From contig NZ_CP084758.1 in the NCBI RefSeq assembly GCF_020535565.1, positions 124,001 through 188,000 of the forward strand: DNA of 64,000 bases, in the 5' to 3' direction. Within the stretch, counting starts at the first letter, position 1. Each line of letters begins with the position of its first letter. This DNA is from Shinella sp. XGS7 (GTDB taxonomy: Bacteria > Pseudomonadota > Gammaproteobacteria > Burkholderiales > Burkholderiaceae_C). Shown here in pieces: positions 1-9,447 of the stretch. Both the position numbers and the translations under genes were made by a program. The notes below the pieces were generated by a model. It saw nothing but the letters and a program-made list of their open reading frames with translations, was not told the DNA's origin and did not search any database.

Positions 1-458
1 CCCGCGGCGCGTGCGTCGGCGCCCAGCAGCTCGATCAGCGCGCCCAGATCGCGGTCCAGGCGGCGCAGGGTGGCGGCATCCAGCTCGCCCAGGGCCTGGG
101 GCAGCACGCCCTCCACAGGCCCGGGCGCGCGCTTGAGCAGGCGGCTTGCGGCCGGCAGCAGCTGCAGCTGCACAGCGCGGCGGTCCGGCCCGTTGCGCCC
201 GGCCTGCAGCAGCTCACGCTGCACCAGGCTCTTGACCAGATTGCTGGCCGTGGACTGGTGCACGTCCATGGCCCGGGCCAGCTCGCTCACCCCGATGCCG
301 GGCTGATCGCGCACGAGGGACAGGGCCCAGAGCTGGGCGCCACCCAGGCCGGTGCGCTTTTCCATCTGCGCGAAATGGGCGCGCACGGCACTGAAGACCT
401 GGCGGAAGCGGCGCAGCACCTGGGCTGGGGTGGCCGGGCTGGCAGAGGGTTTAGTCAT
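1..458 (-). CDS. MarR-family transcriptional regulator (3' end cut by window edge)
   Basis: Winged-helix DNA-binding regulator of the MarR type. The frame reads from ATG at 458 to the left edge with no stop, so the C-terminus is missing. The visible 152 residues start MTKPSASPATPAQ, then a helix-rich segment, the recognition region VSELARAMDVHQSTASNLVKS, and the wing with NGPDRRAVQLQL, which is the typical MarR layout. Its ATG lies inside the last codons of otsB (8-base overlap), so it is probably translated with the trehalose operon. The ligand is not visible. A role in osmotic or carbon control is only a guess from position. Confidence 0.85.
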   Translation of the reverse strand, partial: MTKPSASPATPAQVLRRFRQVFSAVRAHFAQMEKRTGLGGAQLWALSLVRDQPGIGVSELARAMDVHQSTASNLVKSLVQRELLQAGRNGPDRRAVQLQLLPAASRLLKRAPGPVEGVLPQALGELDAATLRRLDRDLGALIELLGADARAA

Positions 459-1266
459 GAGGAGGCTGAGACGGGCCGAGCAGATGCTGCATTTTCTCAA
501 GCAGCACGGCCATCTCCGCCTGGGCCCCCAGAAAGAAGCGGGCGCGGCTGCCCGCGGGCTCGGCGCCCACCCGCACCGTCAGCCAGTGCGGCGCGGCGCG
601 CTCGAAGACCGACTCGTCGTTCACATCGTCGCCCACGAAGAACACGGTCTCGCAGCCGCTGTGGTGCAGCAGGGTCTGCACGGCCAGGCCCTTGTCCGGC
701 GCCTCGCGCAGCACCACATTCACCACACACTTGCCGCCAAAGCGCTGCAGCGCCGCGGGCAGCGGCTGCAGCAGGCGCTCGATCAGGGCCAGTGCTGCCT
801 CGCGGTCACGCGCCAAGCGGTAATGCAGGGCCAGGGACAGGCCCTTGTCCTCCAGCTGCACGCCCAGGGCGCGCAAGCCCTCCTGCTCGGGCGCCAGGCG
901 CTCGCGCAGGGTCTGCAGCGCGCCGGACTCCGGCCGCCAGGCCAGGCCCTCGGCGCCATGGTTGCCGATCAGATAAGCCGGCTCAAAGCCCAGGCGCGGC
1001 CGCACATCGGCCACGCTGCGGCCGCTGATCACGGCCAGGGGCAGGCGCTGGGCCAGATCGGCCAGACGGCGCTGCAGGGCGCGCGGCACCTGGGCGTCTT
1101 CCGGGCGGGCCACGATGGGCGCCAGGGTGCCATCGAAATCGAAGGCCAGCAGGGCGCGGCGCGCCATCAGCTGGGCCAGGGCACGCTCGCCCGCGGGGCC
1201 GAAGAGGTGGTGCTGCGGCGGCGCTGCAGGCGGGGACGGGGGAACGGAACTGCTCATCGGATTCAT
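451..1266 (-). CDS. otsB: Trehalose-6-phosphate phosphatase
   Basis: HAD-superfamily phosphatase of 271 residues that removes the phosphate from trehalose-6-phosphate, the second step of OtsAB trehalose synthesis. Visible HAD motifs: AFDFDGTLAPI (nucleophile Asp, motif I) near residue 40, ISGRS (motif II), GNHGAE in the cap region, a conserved Lys in DKGLAVQ and GDDVNDE (motif IV). Cytosolic, no signal peptide. The ATG at 1266 overlaps the otsA stop as ATGA, so the two are translationally coupled; MNPMSSS gives two close Met codons but the overlap favours the first. Length is normal for the family. Confidence 0.93.
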   Translation of the reverse strand: MNPMSSSVPPSPPAAPPQHHLFGPAGERALAQLMARRALLAFDFDGTLAPIVARPEDAQVPRALQRRLADLAQRLPLAVISGRSVADVRPRLGFEPAYLIGNHGAEGLAWRPESGALQTLRERLAPEQEGLRALGVQLEDKGLSLALHYRLARDREAALALIERLLQPLPAALQRFGGKCVVNVVLREAPDKGLAVQTLLHHSGCETVFFVGDDVNDESVFERAAPHWLTVRVGAEPAGSRARFFLGAQAEMAVLLEKMQHLLGPSQPPHD

Positions 1267-3527
1267 CGCTCGCTCAGACTCTCTTCCTCGGGATGGTGGG
1301 CCAGCACCCGCGCCTCCACCCGCTCGCGCAGGCGCCAGCGGGCGGCGTCGCCGAGCATGCGGCCGGCCCAGCGGTAGACGTTGTCGTCGCGCACCGTCAT
1401 GCGCAGATTGGCCATGCGCTCGCGCTGCTCGGCCGCGGGCATGGTGAGAGCGCGCTGCAAGGCGTCGGCGCTCTCCTCCACGTGATAGGGGTTCACGATC
1501 AGGGCCTCGTTGAGCTCGGCCGCCGCGCCGGCGAAGCGGCTCAGCAGCAGCACGCCCTGCTCGTCGTCGCGCGCAGCGATGAACTCCTTGCAGACCAGGT
1601 TCATGCCATCGTGCAGGCTGGTCACCACGCAGACATCGGCCGCGCGGTAGAGCCGGTTCAGCGCCGCCTGGTCGTGGTGCTCGGCCAGCAGATAGATGGG
1701 CTGCCAGCGGCTGTCCATGCTGGCGAAGCGCGCATTGACGCGTTCGCTGACGCGATGGATGCGCTGCTGGAAGGCCTGGTACTCCTCCAGCTCGCCGCGC
1801 GAGGGCGCCGCCACCTGCACGAGGCTGAAACGCCCCACCCACTCCGGATGCTTTTCCAGCAGGCGCTCCACGGCATGGATGCGCTCCAGAATGCCCTTGG
1901 TGTAATCGAAGCGGTCCACGCCCACGGCCAGGCGGTGGCCCGGCGGCAGGCCCAGACGCGCCAGCACCTCGGCCCGGCACTCGGCCACCGGGGGCCAGGC
2001 GCCGCGCTCTTCTTCCGTGGGCCAGGCGATGGAGATGGGATAGCTCTCCACCAGGGTGCTCTGGCGCTTGAAGGTGACGATGGAGTGCTCGTGCTCGATG
2101 CGCGCCTCCAGGCAGCGGTCCACGGTCTCCAGGAAGTTCTTGCCGTGGTAGCGCGTGTGGAAGCCCAGGATGGTGCTGCCCAGCAGGCCCTCCAGCAGCT
2201 CGGCCCGCCAGGGGCAGATGCCAAAGGACTCGGGGTTGGGCCAGGGGATGTGCCAGAAGGTCAGGATGGTGGCGCGCGGCAGGCGCTGGCGGATCAGGGC
2301 CGGCAGCAGGGCGAAGTGGTAGTCCTGCACCAGCACCACGGGGTCCTCGCTGCGCGCCTCGGCCACCACGGCCTCGGCAAAGCGCTCGTTGATGCGCTTG
2401 TAGGCCTGCCAGTCCGATTCGCGGAACACCGGCCGTACATGGGCCACATGGCACAGCGGCCACAGGCCTTCGTTGGCAAAGCCGTAGTAGTAGCCCTGCT
2501 CCTCCTCGGGCGTGAGCCAGATGCGGCGCAGGGTGTAGTCCTCGCTGCCCGGGGGCACGCGCACGCGGTCCTGCGCATCGACCGCGGCGCGGTCCCCGCT
2601 GCCACTGCCATGCGCGATCCAGGTGCCCGAGCAGGCACGCATCACCGGCTCCACCGCCGTCACCAGGCCCGAGGCCGGACGGCGGCAGCGCAGGCCGTCC
2701 GACCCCTGCTCGTGGATATAGGGCTCGCGGTTGGAGACCACGATCAGCTCGTCGCCGCGCAGCTGGGAGCGCAGCAGGGCGCGCAGACGCTCGGCGTCCC
2801 AGTGGTCATCGCGGTCCAGGGAGCGGCGGTAGGCATCTTCCAGATCGCGCAGGCGCTCGCGGAAATCGGCCGCCAGCGGCTCCAGCTCCTTGCTGCGCAG
2901 CTGCAGCGGCGTGAGCAGGCCCTCGCCGCGCAGCAGGGCGCGCGCGCCATTGACCCAGCCGCGCCAGCTCAGCTGGGCCACCACCATGGTGATGAAGGCG
3001 ATCAGCACGCCCAGCACGGTGATGAAGGCGATCAGGTATTTCTGAGTGTCCTGGCTGCGGCGCTCCACAAAGCTCAGGTCGTGCAGCAGCACCAGATCGG
3101 CCACATGGCCGCTCTCGGTCTGCACCGGATGCACGCCCACATGCAGGGCGCCGCTGGGCAGGCTCAGGCGCGGCAGAGCCTGCACAGAGAGGCTGCGCGC
3201 CCGCGCGCAGTCCAGATCGGCCGGAAAGGCCGGGCTGCGCTGCAGCACCTGATCCTTCATATCGCACAGGGCCAGGGCGTAGAGCCGCTCGTCGCGCACC
3301 GCGCGGCCGAACAGGGCCTGCAGCCGCGCGCCGCGGCCATCCTGCAGGGCCTCGCTCAGCGGCTCGGACAAGGCGTTCGCCACCAGGGTGCCGCGCAAGC
3401 TCAGGTCGCGCGCAAACCAGCGCAGGGTCAGGCTGTCCAGCAGGGGCAGGGTCAGGTAGGCCGCCGCCACCAGGGTCAGCACCAGGGGCAGCAGAAAGCG
3501 GAACTGCAGGCGCAAGGTGTTCATCAT
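1263..3527 (-). CDS. otsA: Membrane-anchored trehalose-6-phosphate synthase with N-terminal sensor-like module
   Basis: GT20 enzyme joining UDP-glucose and glucose-6-phosphate to trehalose-6-phosphate, here 754 residues instead of the usual ~460-480. Residues ~261-740 are the GT20 domain: [38 protein letters not shown] (Arg and Lys for phosphate binding) and [13 protein letters not shown]. The first ~250 residues add a transmembrane helix (11-29), an extracytoplasmic segment of ~135 residues, a second helix (165-185) and a HAMP-like linker, as in chemoreceptors and sensor kinases. So synthesis may be tied to the membrane and to an external cue (inference). Start taken as the MMN Met pair at 3527; no clear ribosome-binding site is present there. 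A longer in-frame reading to 3647 would cover the palindromic intergenic region and is less likely. Confidence 0.9.
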   Translation of the reverse strand: MMNTLRLQFRFLLPLVLTLVAAAYLTLPLLDSLTLRWFARDLSLRGTLVANALSEPLSEALQDGRGARLQALFGRAVRDERLYALALCDMKDQVLQRSPAFPADLDCARARSLSVQALPRLSLPSGALHVGVHPVQTESGHVADLVLLHDLSFVERRSQDTQKYLIAFITVLGVLIAFITMVVAQLSWRGWVNGARALLRGEGLLTPLQLRSKELEPLAADFRERLRDLEDAYRRSLDRDDHWDAERLRALLRSQLRGDELIVVSNREPYIHEQGSDGLRCRRPASGLVTAVEPVMRACSGTWIAHGSGSGDRAAVDAQDRVRVPPGSEDYTLRRIWLTPEEEQGYYYGFANEGLWPLCHVAHVRPVFRESDWQAYKRINERFAEAVVAEARSEDPVVLVQDYHFALLPALIRQRLPRATILTFWHIPWPNPESFGICPWRAELLEGLLGSTILGFHTRYHGKNFLETVDRCLEARIEHEHSIVTFKRQSTLVESYPISIAWPTEEERGAWPPVAECRAEVLARLGLPPGHRLAVGVDRFDYTKGILERIHAVERLLEKHPEWVGRFSLVQVAAPSRGELEEYQAFQQRIHRVSERVNARFASMDSRWQPIYLLAEHHDQAALNRLYRAADVCVVTSLHDGMNLVCKEFIAARDDEQGVLLLSRFAGAAAELNEALIVNPYHVEESADALQRALTMPAAEQRERMANLRMTVRDDNVYRWAGRMLGDAARWRLRERVEARVLAHHPEEESLSER

Positions 3528-3579
3528 GGGCGGGTGGCGCCGACCGAGTGCCGCGGCGGGCTGGTCGAAACGATCGCTT

Positions 3580-3602
3580 GCAAATACATTTGCCCAAATG
3601 TA
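3580..3602. promoter_or_regulatory. Overlapping palindromes between otsA and the GH15 gene, candidate operator
   Basis: Two perfect inverted repeats overlap here: GCAAAT-AC-ATTTGC (3580-3593) and TACATTTG-CC-CAAATGTA (3585-3602). They lie in the 137-base gap between the divergent trehalose synthase and GH15 hydrolase genes, in an AT-rich patch of an otherwise GC-rich sequence. That is a good place for a shared repressor site. The regulator is unknown; the MarR-type protein at the end of the ots operon is one candidate (inference). Confidence 0.55.
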
Positions 3603-3664
3603 CACGGATGCGTCGCACCAGCGGTTACCAGCCGCTACAGACCGCACAAGCCTGGAGAACTAGC

Positions 3665-5485
3665 ATGAAACCCACGATGACGCCTCAAGCCGCCGCCAGC
3701 CTGGACCTGGCCCTGATCGGCAATTGCGCGATCAATGCCCTGGTGGATGCGCAGGCTCGCATCGTCTGGTGCTGCATGCCGCGCCCCGATGCCGACCCGC
3801 TCTTTCACGCCCTGCTCGATTCCCCCGAAGGCATCCAGCACGAGGGCTTCTTCGCCATCGAGCTGGAGGGCCAGGTGCGCAGCCACCAGCACTATGTGCC
3901 GGGCACGGCGGTGCTGCGCACCGAGCTGCACGACGCGCAGGGCAATGCCATCGAGGTGATCGACTTCGCCCCGCGCCACCGCAGCCGGGACCGCATGTTC
4001 CGCCCGGCCCAGCTGGTGCGGCGCGTGCGGCCGCTCAGCGGCCGGCCTCGCATCCGCGTGCGGCTGCGGCCGCGCGCCGCCTGGGGCCAGGAGACGCCGC
4101 AGCTCACGCGCGGCAGCAACCATCTGCGCTTCGTCAGCTCGGCCTGGACCTGGCGGCTCAACACCACCATGCCGCTGAGCTATCTGGTAGACGAGACCTG
4201 CTTCCATCTGCACGGGCCCATGAGCCTGCTCTTCGGACCCGACGAAACCCTGAGCGGCGGCATCGAGGAGACGGCCCGGCAGTTCGAAGAAGACACCCTG
4301 GCCTACTGGCGCCACTGGACCTCGCGCCTGGCCCTGCCCCTGGAGTGGCAGGAGGCGGTGATCCGCGCCGCCATCACGCTCAAGCTCTGCCAGTACGAGG
4401 AAACGGGCGCCATCCTGGCCGCCGTGACCACCAGCATTCCCGAGGCGCCGGGCAGCCAGCGCAACTGGGACTACCGCTACTGCTGGCTGCGCGACGCCTT
4501 CTTCGTGGTGCGCGCGCTCAACAGCCTGGCCGAGATCGGCACCATGGAGGACTATCTGCGCTGGCTGCAGAACGTGGTGCAGGGCAACCCCGCCCATGTG
4601 CAGCCGCTCTACGGCATCGGCCTGGAGGCCGCCCTGCCCGAGCGCCTGCTGCAGGGGCCAGGCGCGCCGCGCGGCTACCGCGGCATGGGGCCGGTGCGCG
4701 TGGGCAACCAGGCGTACGAGCATTTCCAGCACGATGTCTACGGCAATATCGTGCTGGGCGCGGCCCAGGCCTTCCACGACCACCGCCTGAGCCGGCGCGG
4801 TGATGTCGCTGACTTCGCTCTGCTGGAGCATGCCGGCGAGCAGGCCTGGCGCCTGCACGACCAGCCCGATGCCGGCATGTGGGAGCTGCGCACGCGGGCA
4901 CGCATCCACACCTCCTCCTCCCTGATGTGCTGGGCCGCCTGCGACCGGCTGATGAAGATTGCCCAGGCCCTGGGCCTGCCCGAGCGCGCCGCGCACTGGG
5001 CCGCGCGCGCCGAGCACATCCGCGCTCAGATCCTGGCGCAGGCCTGGAACGCCGAGCGCGGCGCTTTTGTCGAGAGCTTCGGCGGCCGCGATCTGGATGC
5101 CAGCGTGCTGCTGATGGGCGAAGTGGGCTTCATCGCGCCGCAGGATCCCCGCTTCGTCAGCACCGTCGAAGCGCTGGAGCAGCATCTGTGCGACGGCCCC
5201 TTCATGCGCCGCTACGAGGCGGCCGATGATTTCGGCATGCCCGAGACCACCTTCAACGTCTGCTCCTTCTGGCGCATCGACGCGCTGGCGCGCCTGGGTC
5301 GCGTCGAGCAGGCGCGCGAGCTCTTCGAGACCCTGCTGCGGCATCGCAACCCCGTGGGCCTGCTCTCCGAAGACCTGGCACCGGCCAGCGGCGAGCTCTG
5401 GGGCAACTTCCCGCAGACCTACTCCATGGTGGGCATCATCAACGGCGCCATGCGCCTGTCACGGCCCTGGGATCAGGTGGTCTGA
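3665..5485 (+). CDS. Glycoside hydrolase family 15 protein (trehalase/glucoamylase-like)
   Basis: 606-residue GH15 enzyme, an inverting exo-acting alpha-glucosidase family that includes bacterial trehalases and glucoamylase-like enzymes. Family landmarks: an N-terminal beta-sandwich domain (about 1-220) starting LALIGNCAINALVD, then the (alpha/alpha)6 barrel with TTSIPEAPGSQRNWDYRYC, WLRDAFF, QHDVYG, DAGMWELR (region of the general acid Glu) and SEDLAPASGELWGNFPQTYS (catalytic base Glu). No signal peptide, so cytosolic. GGAGA seven bases before the ATG at 3665 fixes the start. Divergent from otsAB, so trehalose turnover is the most economical role; substrate is not provable from motifs. Confidence 0.88.
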   Translation: MKPTMTPQAAASLDLALIGNCAINALVDAQARIVWCCMPRPDADPLFHALLDSPEGIQHEGFFAIELEGQVRSHQHYVPGTAVLRTELHDAQGNAIEVIDFAPRHRSRDRMFRPAQLVRRVRPLSGRPRIRVRLRPRAAWGQETPQLTRGSNHLRFVSSAWTWRLNTTMPLSYLVDETCFHLHGPMSLLFGPDETLSGGIEETARQFEEDTLAYWRHWTSRLALPLEWQEAVIRAAITLKLCQYEETGAILAAVTTSIPEAPGSQRNWDYRYCWLRDAFFVVRALNSLAEIGTMEDYLRWLQNVVQGNPAHVQPLYGIGLEAALPERLLQGPGAPRGYRGMGPVRVGNQAYEHFQHDVYGNIVLGAAQAFHDHRLSRRGDVADFALLEHAGEQAWRLHDQPDAGMWELRTRARIHTSSSLMCWAACDRLMKIAQALGLPERAAHWAARAEHIRAQILAQAWNAERGAFVESFGGRDLDASVLLMGEVGFIAPQDPRFVSTVEALEQHLCDGPFMRRYEAADDFGMPETTFNVCSFWRIDALARLGRVEQARELFETLLRHRNPVGLLSEDLAPASGELWGNFPQTYSMVGIINGAMRLSRPWDQVV

Positions 5486-5488
5486 ACG

Positions 5489-5505
5489 GCCGGCACCCGG
5501 CTTTT
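5489..5505 (+). terminator. Weak intrinsic terminator after the GH15 gene
   Basis: GCCGG-CAC-CCGGC followed by TTTT, starting four bases after the GH15 stop. Stem is only five base pairs, so termination may be partial. Confidence 0.4.
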
Positions 5506-5617
5506 GTGGGGCACCCGGCGCGGTGAATCGCGCTATCCTGCGCGCATCGCCACCGTTTGATGACCAATCCGCGACATGCGTGCCCTGACGCCCGCCCCGA
5601 CCGAAGCAAGCACTGAC

Positions 5618-6376
5618 ATGAGCAGCGCTCTGGCGGCTGCCCGCGCCGCCCTGGACGAGGGCGATGCCCAGCGCTGCCTGCGGCTGGCCGAGCCCTGGCT
5701 GCCGCGCGCGGGTGAGCGTGCCCGCGGCCTGATGAGCCAGGCCCTGGCCCAGCTCAGCGAGCGCTGTGTGGCGGCCGGCGATCATGCCCAGGCCCTGCAG
5801 CACTTCCGCCGTTACCACCAGCTGGTGATCGACGGGCTGGAGGAAAGGCTGGCGCGCAGCCCGGCGCCGGCGGACGACGCCGATCGCGACCCGCTGACCG
5901 GACTGCTGGACGCCAGCGCCCTGACCCTGCGCCTGCCCACGATGATGAGCCAGGCCCTGAACAGTCAGCGCGGCCTGTGCCTGGTGCGCATGGAGCTGGA
6001 CCCGCTGCAGCCCGCCCGGCTGGCCGGCATTCCCGGCCTGGACGATGGCGTGCTGCGCGAGGTGGGCGCCCTGCTGCGCTCACACAGCCGCGCCAAGGAC
6101 CTGGCCCTGCGCTACAACGGCCAGACCCTGGTGCTGGTGCTCAGCGATGTGGAGCTGGCCACGGCCCGCATGGTCTGCGAGCGCATACGCCGCGCGGTGC
6201 AGGGCCATGACTGGGCCCCGCTGCACGAGGAGCTGCGGGTGAGTCTGAGCCTGGGCCTCACGGCACTGCGCAGCGGCGACTCGGCGAAAGAGCTGATGGC
6301 CCGCGCCGAGGCGGGCCTGGTCAGCGCCCGGCGCGACGGCCGCAACTGCGTGCGCACCGGCGTGCCGGGACTCTGA
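5618..6376 (+). CDS. Degenerate GGDEF-domain protein
   Basis: 252 residues: an N-terminal helical region resembling a TPR-type repeat (DEGDAQRCLRLAEPWLP, then ERCVAAGDHAQALQHFRRY) and a C-terminal diguanylate-cyclase-like fold beginning DPLTGLLDASAL. In the active-site loop the expected RYGGEEF reads RYNGQTL, so the catalytic GG[D/E]EF is lost and cyclic-di-GMP synthesis is unlikely. It could bind c-di-GMP or GTP, or act only as a scaffold. Start is uncertain: ATG 5618 (MSSALAA) or ATG 5576; neither has a good ribosome-binding site. Monocistronic by its surroundings. Confidence 0.75.
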   Translation: MSSALAAARAALDEGDAQRCLRLAEPWLPRAGERARGLMSQALAQLSERCVAAGDHAQALQHFRRYHQLVIDGLEERLARSPAPADDADRDPLTGLLDASALTLRLPTMMSQALNSQRGLCLVRMELDPLQPARLAGIPGLDDGVLREVGALLRSHSRAKDLALRYNGQTLVLVLSDVELATARMVCERIRRAVQGHDWAPLHEELRVSLSLGLTALRSGDSAKELMARAEAGLVSARRDGRNCVRTGVPGL

Positions 6377-6394
6377 GTCCGTGCGCAGCCTTCT

Positions 6395-6979
6395 TCAGCC
6401 CTGGCGACGGCGACGCGCCACAAAGCCTACGGCCGCCAGACCGGCCAGCATCAGGGCATAGGTACCCGGCTCGGGCACGGCCACGGTGATGCGGAAGGTG
6501 TCACCCACCTGCCGGCCCGACAGGTCCAGGGTCCAGTCGCCCGCGCCGGCGCTGGCCAGGGGGTTGCCGATGTAGAACTCGGTCGTCACGCCCGGCTGGC
6601 TGAACTGGGCCCAGAGGCGGTCCGCCGCATAGCCGCTGCGCGTCACGCTCTGGAAGCCGTCGGTGCCGATGCTGCCGGCGGGCAGGGCGAAGCGCGCACC
6701 CTCCAGCTGCACACTCATGGTCTCGAAACCCAGGCCGCTGAGATTGCGCACCAGGGCGTTGAAGCTCAGGGCGCCCGGGGCCAGGTCTTGCGCCTGAACG
6801 GCAAAGCTCAGGCTCACCTGGCTGCGCTGGCTGAAGTCCAGGTCAAAGCCCAGCAGGCCGGCGCTGGAGAAGTCGGTGGCTGTGACACCGGCGCCGGCAG
6901 CGCCAAGATACTGGGCGGCCTGGGCTTGAGCGCCCAGGCCCAGCAGGGCGGCGCAGATCAGGGTCTTGGAGATCGTCAT
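6395..6979 (-). CDS. PEP-CTERM sorting-domain protein
   Basis: 194-residue secreted protein. Residues 1-22 form a signal peptide (MTISKTLICAALLGLGAQA). The C-terminus carries the PEP-CTERM tag: VPEP, a hydrophobic helix of about 18 residues and the basic end ARRRRQ. Such tags are recognised by exosortase for cell-surface or extracellular-matrix sorting; no exosortase is in this window. The middle is a predicted beta-rich domain with no family I recognise. It begins 38 bases after the PhoX-like gene on the same strand and is probably co-transcribed with it. Confidence 0.85.
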   Translation of the reverse strand: MTISKTLICAALLGLGAQAQAAQYLGAAGAGVTATDFSSAGLLGFDLDFSQRSQVSLSFAVQAQDLAPGALSFNALVRNLSGLGFETMSVQLEGARFALPAGSIGTDGFQSVTRSGYAADRLWAQFSQPGVTTEFYIGNPLASAGAGDWTLDLSGRQVGDTFRITVAVPEPGTYALMLAGLAAVGFVARRRRQG

Positions 6980-7017
6980 GATGAAGGTGCTTTCGGTTCG
7001 TGGAGGCCGGGTCGCGC

Positions 7018-8523
7018 TCAGAGCGGGCCCTTGGCCCAGGGGCCGGTGATCGCGAAGCTGACGCCGGGGGTCTGCATGTTCACGAAGAGGTAGCGGCCGC
7101 TGGGGTCGAAGCAGGCGCCGCAGAACTCGGTGCCGCGACGGTCGCCGGCCAGGCTGCTGCGCTTGCCCACGGCGCTGAGCTGGGCGGCCGAGACGTTGTA
7201 GTTGTTCTTGGCAAAGATGTAGGCATCGCCCTCGCTGGCCAGGCCCATCAGGCGCTCGCCAAAGCCGAAGCTGTCGGTCACGCCGCCGCCGTCTTCGCAG
7301 ATCAGCAGGCCGCCGCGCGGGCTCACCGTCAGGTTGTCGCCCATATTGCCCACGGTGGTGGAGGCGGTGGAGTAGATGCAGGTCAGGGTCTGGCTGGCCA
7401 ACTCCAGCTCCCAGATGGCGCCGCGGTTGATGCTGCCGCCCGAGGTGTCCATCACATACAGCTTGCCGTCGAAATACCAGATGCCTTCGCCGCGGTTCAT
7501 GCGCAGCGCGCCCTGGGCCCAGCCCTGCACGAAGGGGCCGGCGGCCGAGCTGATGGTGGCGCCTTCGGGGCCGGTGGCATTGCCGCGGTTCTGGTCGGGG
7601 TTGGCAATGTCCACCCACTCCAGCTCATAGGCCTGGTCCAGCTGGGCCGGGGCGATATTGACATTGTTGCGGCCCTTGACCTTGGCCATCTGCAGGCGGC
7701 CGCCCTGGGCCAGGCTGCCCAGATGGCCGGGATGCACATCAGGGATGTAGCGGTAGAAGCCGGACTTGCCCGAGCTGTCCTCGGTCAGGTAGGCGATGCC
7801 GCTGGCCGGGTCGATGGCCACGGCCTCGTGGGCGAAGCGACCCATGCCCACGATGGGCTGGCCGGTGGTCTGGGCGGGGTCGGCGGCGCACTCGAACACA
7901 TAGCCATGCTTGCGGCCGGCATTGCTCAGGCTGTCCGAACCCACTTCCTCGCAGCTCAGCCAGCTGCCCCAGGGCGTGATGCCGCCGGCGCAGTTGGTGC
8001 GGGTGCCGCCCAGATTGGCATCGATGCGCACCCAGTTGCCGTCACGGAAGACCAGATTGGTGGTGCCGCCGTTGGAGAAGTTGCCGCTGCTGGTGCCGGT
8101 GTCGTAGACGGCGGCGGCGCCGAAGTGGCTGGCATCGCTGCCGGTGCCCACCTCGTGGTTGCGCACCAGCACGATCTCGGTGCTGCGGCCCACGCGGCGG
8201 CTGGCGACCACGCCCATGCCGTCATGCGCGGCCGGGCAGGGCTTGCCATTGCTCATCAGGTCGCCGGTCCAGCCAAAGCTCTTGTAGCTGAAGCCGGGCG
8301 GCAGCTGCAGCAGGGGCAGGCCGGTCGTCAGGTCATTGACCGGGGCGATCGGGCCGTAGGGGCTGTCGATCAGGGCGGTGTTGCCGGCCGCCAGGGCTTC
8401 GCGGGCGTGCAGAGCCCCCAGCGAGGCCACGAAAGGCAGGGCGGCGGCGGCCGAGGCGCTGCGCAGCAGGCCGCGGCGCGAGGGGGAGAAATGCGGGTCG
8501 AGGGGGTGTTGTTGCTGGCTCAT
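7018..8523 (-). CDS. PhoX-family (DUF839) alkaline phosphatase-like protein, Tat-exported
   Basis: 501 residues. A twin-arginine signal lies near the N-terminus (SRRGLLRSASAAAALPF, residues 15-31), so it is exported folded. The body is the beta-propeller of the PhoX/DUF839 family: LPPGFSYKSFGW, AHDGMGVV, LVRNHEV, TPWGSWLSCEE (conserved acidic pair), GRFAHEAV, ICEDGGG. PhoX enzymes are Ca/Fe-dependent phosphomonoesterases, but this short form may differ in substrate. GGAG eight to nine bases ahead of ATG 8523 fixes the start; a longer reading to 8574 lacks one. The next gene is a PEP-CTERM protein, which suggests a surface-associated pair. Confidence 0.85.
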   Translation of the reverse strand: MSQQQHPLDPHFSPSRRGLLRSASAAAALPFVASLGALHAREALAAGNTALIDSPYGPIAPVNDLTTGLPLLQLPPGFSYKSFGWTGDLMSNGKPCPAAHDGMGVVASRRVGRSTEIVLVRNHEVGTGSDASHFGAAAVYDTGTSSGNFSNGGTTNLVFRDGNWVRIDANLGGTRTNCAGGITPWGSWLSCEEVGSDSLSNAGRKHGYVFECAADPAQTTGQPIVGMGRFAHEAVAIDPASGIAYLTEDSSGKSGFYRYIPDVHPGHLGSLAQGGRLQMAKVKGRNNVNIAPAQLDQAYELEWVDIANPDQNRGNATGPEGATISSAAGPFVQGWAQGALRMNRGEGIWYFDGKLYVMDTSGGSINRGAIWELELASQTLTCIYSTASTTVGNMGDNLTVSPRGGLLICEDGGGVTDSFGFGERLMGLASEGDAYIFAKNNYNVSAAQLSAVGKRSSLAGDRRGTEFCGACFDPSGRYLFVNMQTPGVSFAITGPWAKGPL

Positions 8524-8646
8524 GGTCACTCCAGGGAGGGCGGGCAGGCGCCTTGAGGCGCACTGCAGCCGCATTGTGTGGAGTGCCCATGTCCTGTCTG
8601 TGTGGGACGGCCCCTGCCGACCGGACTAGGGCCGGGACCGGATCGC

Positions 8647-9231
8647 TCAGAAGGGGTTGAAGCTCTTCTCGCGTCGGTAGTGCAGATAGCCCACGCTCAC
8701 GCCGGCGCGCAGGCCCACGCCCAGGCGTATGGGCGCCAGCGTGATGTTCTTCAGACGCTGGTAGTTGATGCCGGCACCGCCCACATAGTAGGCGCTGCCA
8801 TCCACGCCGGGAAAGCGCTGATAGATGGCGCCCGCATTGGGCAGGTGATAGACCAGGGTGAAGACCTTGGAGGCATTGGCCCCGGCATCAAGACCGATGG
8901 AGGGGCCGGCCCAGAAGACCTTGCCGCCGCTGCCTTGCTTCATCACCAGCTGGCCCTCGCCGTAGCGCAGGCCCACGGTCAGGGCCGCGCCGGCCTCCTC
9001 GCCCTTGATGTAGGCATTGGGCCGCCCCTGCTCCTTGAAGGCCTTCTCGATGACCTTGGCCAGGCCCTCGGTGGTATTGCCAAAGAAGTCGGTGGCGGCC
9101 TTGAGGATGGAATCCTCGTCATAGGTGCTCTTGTCCTCCTCGGCGCGCAGCGCCAGCGGAGACAGGCTCAGACCGGCGGCACCCAGTTGCAGCAGCAGCT
9201 GGCGGCGGTCGGGGTGGGCGTACTCATTCAT
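8647..9231 (-). CDS. DUF1134 / EipA-like envelope protein
   Basis: 194 residues with an N-terminal signal (RRQLLLQLGAAGLSLSPLALRA) and a beta-barrel-like body typical of DUF1134, the family of Brucella EipA, a periplasmic protein needed for envelope integrity. Conserved features seen: FFGNTTEGLAKVIEKAF, GEEAGAALTVGLRYGEG, WAGPSIGLDAGANASKVF, LPNAGAIYQRFPGVDGSAYYVGG and the end LRAGVSVGYLHY. AAGGAG lies six bases before ATG 9231 and three before the GTG at 9234, so 9231 is preferred. Single gene on its strand. Biochemical role unknown. Confidence 0.85.
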   Translation of the reverse strand: MNEYAHPDRRQLLLQLGAAGLSLSPLALRAEEDKSTYDEDSILKAATDFFGNTTEGLAKVIEKAFKEQGRPNAYIKGEEAGAALTVGLRYGEGQLVMKQGSGGKVFWAGPSIGLDAGANASKVFTLVYHLPNAGAIYQRFPGVDGSAYYVGGAGINYQRLKNITLAPIRLGVGLRAGVSVGYLHYRREKSFNPF

Positions 9232-9447
9232 CACGGGCTCCTTGCTCGCGCCAGGCCAGGGATGCAGGGCGCGGCCTGGACCTTACCCCAGTTCGCGCCG
9301 GACAACCCACCAAAGGGTGGCTGCGTGCCGCAGCGGGGCGGCAGCCCCTACACTTGCAAAGCCGGTCGGCGCCCCCGCCAGGCCGGCGCCAGCCCGGAGC
9401 CCCAGACCGACCATGCAAGCCCATCCGCGCCCCTCGCGCCGCCGCTC

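Noticed and set aside
8578..9447. Long plus-strand frame running through the EipA-like gene
   Set aside because: It is the reverse of a clear DUF1134 gene; GC-rich third positions keep antisense frames open. Only the part from 9448 has its own start and lacks an opposing gene.
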